Source: Methylomonas sp.
Lineage (GTDB): Bacteria; Pseudomonadota; Gammaproteobacteria; Methylococcales; Methylomonadaceae
Assembly (NCBI GenBank): GCA_028688235.1
Contig: JAQTYP010000116.1
Coordinates: 1-9,045, forward strand
Length of the DNA: 9,045 bases
Direction: 5' to 3'
Shown piece by piece: positions 5,604-9,045 of this stretch (position 1 is its first letter; every line of letters starts with the position of its first letter). The position numbers and the translations under genes are program-made. The notes beneath the pieces are model-generated. The model ran no database searches. It was not told where the DNA came from and was given only the letters and a program-made list of their open reading frames with translations.

Positions 5604-7197
5604 ATAAGGCTCGGGGCTTGATATCGAATGCCACGCAGACCCGCTCTTGCTCGGAATGAAACGGAATCGTGCGGTGGAACAGTGAAGACGGAAACAGCAC
5701 CAGATCGCCTACCGCCTGATCGACGATCCGGCACGGAAAATCGTCGTGCAGCCGCGGATAATCGTCGCCGTCGGTACCGTATTCGAAGCTACCCTCGTGA
5801 CCTTCGCCTTTATCCGGCAATTGCAGATAGACGCAACCGCTGATCCAGCCTTCTTCGTGGATATGCGAGGTCAGATAACCGCCCTTTTTCATCCGCAAGT
5901 ACCAGGAGCTGGCAAACTCCAGTTCCTTGGGAAACAAGCGGATCAAGGCGTCGTCGCAGCCGGCGAAATGCTTTTGATAAGCCCTGACCTTAGCCAGAAG
6001 CAACCCCGCCAATTGACGAAACGAGGGCTCATCCCGCTGCAGCAGATTGCCGGCCGATTGTATGCCGTAATACAGCCGCCCCTGTTTGCGCTCGGCAATC
6101 TGCAACGACTTGATGTCATGCAGAAGTTCGTTCAACAAGGGCTTGGCCGGGTCGGACAATTCGGCTATATGCGTGTGTTGCACGAAATCCATGGGCTTAC
6201 GGCAAAAACGATAGGAATTGTCTTGCCTAAAATTCAGGGCGTAATGCGTCGATAAAGTACCCAACAATATGGACTGGTGCCTGCCCTGCTCGACGAACTC
6301 GTCCAGGCGCCGCTTGAACACGTCGAATTGTCCGGTCTTGTACAGGCATTGCAATACCCTTTCCCCGGCATCGGCAAAATCCGATGCGGCAAAATAAGGC
6401 ACGGCCTGTTCCAGTTGCCCGGACAAACAATAGCATTCGCCCAGATTGTAATTGGCCCGAGCATGAATCGGCTCGGCTTTCAAGGCCTCGCGGTAGCAGC
6501 GCACGGCCTCCTCCATGTCGCCCTGATCACGATAGGTTTCGCCCAAATCGTTCCAGGCATCGGCAAACCGAGGGTCCAGATTCAATACCTCCTTAAATGC
6601 GGCTATCGCCGCCGGATGCTCGCCCTGCCCGTACAATACCGTTCCAAGATTCAAGAAGCCGCGCGCATCGGGCTGCAAGGCCAAAACCTTACGATAACAT
6701 TGCTCGGCCGCCACCAAATCGCCTTCCAATTGCAACACCGTCCCCCAATTAGCCCAGGCCTCGGCAAATTCGGGCTGCTGAGCCACCGCCTGCCGGTAAT
6801 GGGCGCCGGCCTCGCGCAAGGCGCCTTGCTGCTGTAACAAGGCCCCCAAATTGAAATGGGCGACGGTCAATTCGGGATTAAGCTGCAAGGCCTTGCGGTA
6901 ACAAGCCACCGCCGCCTTGACGTCGTTGAGCTGGGTATTGATGGCCCCCAAATTGAAATGGATTTCGGCGATCCGCGGGTCCAAAACCAGCATTTTGCGA
7001 AAACTGCCAGCCGCCTCCCTGAGCTTGCCCCGGCCTTGCTGGCACATGCCCAATAAATTCAATACCGCCAATGATTTGGGATAACGAGCTAGCAATGCCT
7101 GGGCTTGAACTTCGGCCAGCGGCAATTGGCCGGATTGAACCAGCAGATGCAGAGCTTGCAGTTCGGAAGGATGCGGCTGTTTGGGTAAAGTTTTCAT
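5602..7197 (-). CDS. TPR-repeat protein with a C-terminal putative 2OG-Fe(II) oxygenase domain
   Basis: This 531-residue protein has two parts. Residues about 10-277 form seven to eight tetratricopeptide repeats of 34 residues, with consensus pieces such as FNLGA, YRKALQLNPE and AWNDLGETY; such solenoids bind partner proteins. After a linker (about 280-425), the C-terminal 100 residues look like the cupin-fold 2OG-Fe(II) oxygenases of Pfam 2OG-FeII_Oxy_5: SHIHEEGWISGCVYLQLP gives metal-ligand candidates H445 and H447 or E448, GDLVLFPSSLFHRT gives H508, and R519 could hold 2-oxoglutarate. By analogy it may hydroxylate a residue of a protein bound by the TPRs; the substrate is unknown. No signal peptide or membrane segment is seen. 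An in-frame stop lies 18 bases upstream of the ATG, so no much longer start exists; the ribosome binding site is weak. The aldolase stop is 81 bases upstream. TPR identity is firm, oxygenase activity likely but unproven. Confidence 0.85.
   Translation of the reverse strand: MKTLPKQPHPSELQALHLLVQSGQLPLAEVQAQALLARYPKSLAVLNLLGMCQQGRGKLREAAGSFRKMLVLDPRIAEIHFNLGAINTQLNDVKAAVACYRKALQLNPELTVAHFNLGALLQQQGALREAGAHYRQAVAQQPEFAEAWANWGTVLQLEGDLVAAEQCYRKVLALQPDARGFLNLGTVLYGQGEHPAAIAAFKEVLNLDPRFADAWNDLGETYRDQGDMEEAVRCYREALKAEPIHARANYNLGECYCLSGQLEQAVPYFAASDFADAGERVLQCLYKTGQFDVFKRRLDEFVEQGRHQSILLGTLSTHYALNFRQDNSYRFCRKPMDFVQHTHIAELSDPAKPLLNELLHDIKSLQIAERKQGRLYYGIQSAGNLLQRDEPSFRQLAGLLLAKVRAYQKHFAGCDDALIRLFPKELEFASSWYLRMKKGGYLTSHIHEEGWISGCVYLQLPDKGEGHEGSFEYGTDGDDYPRLHDDFPCRIVDQAVGDLVLFPSSLFHRTIPFHSEQERVCVAFDIKPRAL
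6367..7170 (-). repeat. TPR-coding tandem repeats, about 102-base period
   Basis: The N-terminal half of the TPR gene is built from diverged copies of a 34-codon unit. Related segments recur, each encoding CYRK-ALxLxP or NLG-type cores; one unit (around residues 177-182) seems about two residues short. At DNA level the copies are well diverged, so this is an old protein repeat rather than a recent duplication. Confidence 0.7.
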
Positions 7198-7230
7198 GGG
7201 TTCTGCGCAGGTCTAAAAAAGGACAGAATC

Positions 7231-7259
7231 AGCATAACGTAAGGGGCGGCTAATACCAA
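7231..7259 (-). promoter_or_regulatory. Candidate sigma-70 promoter of the TPR-oxygenase gene
   Basis: On the minus strand TTGGTA (7254-7259, four of six matches to the -35) is separated by exactly 17 bases from TATGCT (7231-7236, four of six matches to the -10). A start near 7224 would give a leader of about 27 bases. The match is only fair. Confidence 0.35.
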
Positions 7260-7276
7260 CCGGCAAGAAACGCCGG
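7260..7276 (-). terminator. Short hairpin after the aldolase gene, weak terminator candidate
   Basis: CCGGC (7272-7276 on the minus strand) pairs with GCCGG (7260-7264) around a 7-base loop, starting just after the aldolase stop. No T-run follows directly; a six-T run occurs only about 40 bases on (7214-7219). It may stabilise the mRNA end or terminate weakly. Confidence 0.3.
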
Positions 7277-7278
7277 GG

Positions 7279-8280
7279 TTAATAGCGTTTGGCCATTACA
7301 GCCAGCGGAATCGCCTTGATCTTGCCGGCATGACCGGCGGAACCGAACGCTTGGTATCGCTCGCTGCAAAGAGCCTGCATCGCGTCTCTGGCGGCCTGAT
7401 AGGTTTTGCGGGCATCCAACTCCGATGCGTTTTCCGTTTGGGCCAAAAAGCGGCGCATCGCTCCCGTCGAAGCCATACGCAAGTCGGTATCGATATTGAT
7501 CTTGCGCACACCATATTTAATGCCTTCGACGATTTCGGCGACCGGCACCCCGTAGGTTTCGGGGATATCGCCGCCGTATTCGTTAATCACTTTCAGCCAA
7601 TCCTGCGGCACCGAACTCGATCCATGCATCACGAAATGAGTATTCGGCAGACGCTGCTGCAGTTCCTTCAGGCGGCTGATCACCAACACTTCGCCGGTAG
7701 GCGGCTTGCTGAATTTATAGGCACCGTGACTGGTGCCTATCGCCACGGCGAGTGCATCGACTCGAGTCTGCTTGACGAACTCGACCGCTTCGTCGGGATC
7801 GGTCAGCAATTGGCTGTGGTCCGTATTGGCTTCCAACGACCCCTGGCAACCGATTTCGCCTTCGACCGACACGCCGCAGGCGTGCGCCATGTCGACCACG
7901 GCACGGGTCACTTCGACGTTATAATCGAAAGAAGCCGGCGTTTTCATGTCTTCCAGCAACGACCCGTCCATCATCACCGAGCTGAACCCTGATTGTATGG
8001 CTTGGGCACAAATGGCCGGCGCGGGCGCATGGTCGCGATGCATGACGACCGGAATATGCGGGTATTGCTCTACGGCAGCCAGAATCAAATGCCTTAAAAA
8101 CACCTCGCCTGCATAGCGGTTCGCGCCGGCGGAACCTTGCATGATTACCGGGCTGTCGCAAGCATCGGCCGCTTGCATGATGGCCTGAACTTGCTCCATG
8201 TTACTGACGTTGAAAGCGGGAACGCCGAAGCCATGTTCCGCGGCATAATCCAAAAGTTGTCGTAAAGACACCAAAGCCAT
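7279..8280 (-). CDS. fba: Class II fructose-bisphosphate aldolase, Calvin-cycle-type, divergent
   Basis: This zinc-dependent aldolase interconverts fructose 1,6-bisphosphate with dihydroxyacetone phosphate and glyceraldehyde 3-phosphate, and may also act on sedoheptulose bisphosphate; it serves glycolysis, the Calvin cycle or the ribulose monophosphate cycle. The 333 residues start MALVSLRQLL, as in the FruBisAldo_II_B family. Active-site elements: PAFNVSN (21-27), D83-H84 (catalytic Asp and Zn His), VEGEIGC (139-145, E142), GTSHGAYKF (182-190, H185), MHGSSSVP (218-225, H219) and NIDTDLR (262-268). Two oddities: the family's usual HQDHG is HRDHAP here, and about 15 residues usually found after GCLGSLE are missing, with a short tail ending MAKRY. 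A paralogue or altered specificity is possible. A strong AAGGAGG lies 7 bases before the ATG. Family identity is firm; the exact substrate is less so. Confidence 0.92.
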   Translation of the reverse strand: MALVSLRQLLDYAAEHGFGVPAFNVSNMEQVQAIMQAADACDSPVIMQGSAGANRYAGEVFLRHLILAAVEQYPHIPVVMHRDHAPAPAICAQAIQSGFSSVMMDGSLLEDMKTPASFDYNVEVTRAVVDMAHACGVSVEGEIGCQGSLEANTDHSQLLTDPDEAVEFVKQTRVDALAVAIGTSHGAYKFSKPPTGEVLVISRLKELQQRLPNTHFVMHGSSSVPQDWLKVINEYGGDIPETYGVPVAEIVEGIKYGVRKINIDTDLRMASTGAMRRFLAQTENASELDARKTYQAARDAMQALCSERYQAFGSAGHAGKIKAIPLAVMAKRY

Positions 8281-8287
8281 GACCGGC

Positions 8288-8294
8288 CCTCCTT
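8288..8294 (-). promoter_or_regulatory. Strong ribosome binding site of the aldolase gene
   Basis: AAGGAGG on the minus strand, a near-perfect anti-16S match, lies 7 bases before the ATG ending at 8280. It fixes the start and implies efficient translation. Confidence 0.8.
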
Positions 8295-8313
8295 AAGTCT
8301 GATCTGTTTTAGG

Positions 8314-8332
8314 CCCGGCATTATAACCCGGG
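8314..8332 (-). promoter_or_regulatory. -10 box of the aldolase promoter inside an inverted repeat
   Basis: A perfect TATAAT (8320-8325, minus strand) lies about 40 bases before the aldolase ATG. No good -35 is found at 16-18 bases upstream (AGGTTT or CAGGTT), so an activator or another element may be needed. The -10 is framed by CCCGG/CCGGG arms (8314-8318 and 8328-8332) with a 9-base centre, a possible operator. Confidence 0.45.
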
Positions 8333-8473
8333 GGATAGAGAGAAACCTGGACAGACCGGCATTGGCGGTGTTGCATGACGCCCGAAACTCGAACCCTTGC
8401 TCAAAAGCACCGATTAGATCTACGTTATTGATTTAAACTCCAAACAGCGATGAATTCGTAACTCCGTCCATTC

Positions 8474-9045
8474 TCAAATCAAGCGCAAGCCCGGCGGCAA
8501 GGCTTCGCCGAAGATTTGCTTCTCTTCGCTCTCGTCCAGCTGCTTATATTCGGCGACCATATCCTGCCAGGAAACGGCGGCCTTGGCTTGTTTGAGTTTG
8601 TCCAGCACCTGCCGGCGCAAGTCGTCGTCGATGTCGCGAGCCCTATCGTCGCAGCGGCGAGCCAGCAAAGTAACGGCGAAACCGGCTTGCGGCTGTTTCT
8701 TCCAGTCCGCTTTCAGCAGTTGCCCCAGCCAATTCGCGGCGATAGTCGGCGCAATCACATCGTGGTTGTTACCATGAAACAATATCCGCGAGCCGACGCG
8801 CCCCAGCGCCCACCAACTTTGCTCCGGCTCGCCGGCTTTTTCCAGACGCTTCAGCAACCACTCGCCAAGCTGAGTCTTGTCTACCAAGGGCAGGCGCTCC
8901 AGCGCCGCCGCCAGCCTAACCATGTCTTCGTAACCCCGCATCGCCAATTGTTTTGCCAATCCGGCTTGGCGAGCCGAAGCCGGATTGATGAACTTGGCGA
9001 TATCGCCGAAGATGCGTTGCTGTGCTTCGACGTTCAGTCCACCGG
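8474..9045 (-). CDS. Hsp70-like (DnaK-related) protein, C-terminal DUF3731 region, truncated by the window edge
   Basis: The last 189 residues of a larger protein are visible; the frame stays open to the window edge, and the TTG at 8959 is internal. The visible part begins GGLNVEAQQRIFGDIAKF, runs through SWWALGRVGSRILFHGN and ARRCDDRARDIDDDLR, and ends GEALPPGLRLI. I recognise this as the C-terminal half of long Hsp70 homologues that carry a DUF3731 region after the DnaK-type ATPase; the ATPase itself would lie beyond 9045. Such proteins are presumed cytoplasmic ATP-dependent chaperone relatives, but clients are unknown. Charged and Trp-rich helices, with no membrane segment, fit a helical domain. 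No clear intrinsic terminator follows the stop, and the next gene on this strand starts 193 bases on. The family call is from memory of the motif pattern. Confidence 0.7.
   Translation of the reverse strand, partial: GGLNVEAQQRIFGDIAKFINPASARQAGLAKQLAMRGYEDMVRLAAALERLPLVDKTQLGEWLLKRLEKAGEPEQSWWALGRVGSRILFHGNNHDVIAPTIAANWLGQLLKADWKKQPQAGFAVTLLARRCDDRARDIDDDLRRQVLDKLKQAKAAVSWQDMVAEYKQLDESEEKQIFGEALPPGLRLI

Noticed and set aside
5746..6837. Two long plus-strand frames opposite the TPR-oxygenase gene
   Set aside because: They mirror the coding strand; the opposite frame has clear TPR units and oxygenase motifs, these have none.
7330..7992. 220-codon plus-strand frame opposite the aldolase gene
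   Set aside because: It lies wholly antisense to a conserved aldolase, and its His/Arg-rich translation looks like a shadow.
8384..8396. tRNA-like T-arm sequence GGGTTCGAGTTTC on the minus strand
   Set aside because: The arm does not pair properly, and no acceptor, D or anticodon arms can be folded around it.

Overview
The window reads as a chromosomal housekeeping stretch from a gammaproteobacterium of roughly 50-55% GC. The gene order ilvI-ilvH-ilvC-pssA, a class II fructose-bisphosphate aldolase of the 'Calvin-cycle' type and a degenerate GTTCC/GGAAC-type hairpin repeat together suggest a type I methanotroph (Methylococcales, Methylomonas-like). That placement is inference from overall protein flavour; no methane-oxidation gene is present.

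Layout. Plus strand, 1-2619: the end of a branched-chain amino acid operon. It holds the 3' part of the acetolactate synthase catalytic subunit (ilvI), its valine-sensing regulatory subunit (ilvH, start codon directly after the ilvI stop) and ketol-acid reductoisomerase (ilvC), closed by a strong intrinsic terminator. Plus strand, 2620-4462: a 245-base spacer with a hairpin repeat and a palindrome flanked by direct repeats, then phosphatidylserine synthase (pssA) and, 8 bases on, a CHAD-domain protein. Minus strand, 4449-9045, read right to left: the C-terminal end of an Hsp70-like protein with a DUF3731 region, a 193-base spacer carrying the aldolase promoter region, a class II aldolase, a TPR protein ending in a putative 2OG-Fe(II) oxygenase domain, and an Old Yellow Enzyme family ene-reductase. 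The CHAD gene and the ene-reductase gene converge and overlap by 14 bases at their 3' ends.

How the genes work together. IlvI and IlvH form one enzyme, and IlvC uses its product, so the first block carries out two consecutive steps of valine/isoleucine/leucine synthesis. PssA makes phosphatidylserine, the precursor of phosphatidylethanolamine; the CHAD gene is probably co-transcribed with it, but no functional link is visible. The minus-strand genes look like separate transcription units with their own ribosome binding sites and, for the TPR gene, its own terminator, rather than one pathway.

Spacers: none exceeds 300 bases. In 8341-8473, upstream of the aldolase promoter, I see no supportable gene, RNA or strong hairpin. 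I find no mobile element, CRISPR array, tRNA or rRNA. I do not see convincing evidence of a new multi-gene system; the most unusual items are the variant active-site surroundings of the aldolase and the TPR-oxygenase fusion.
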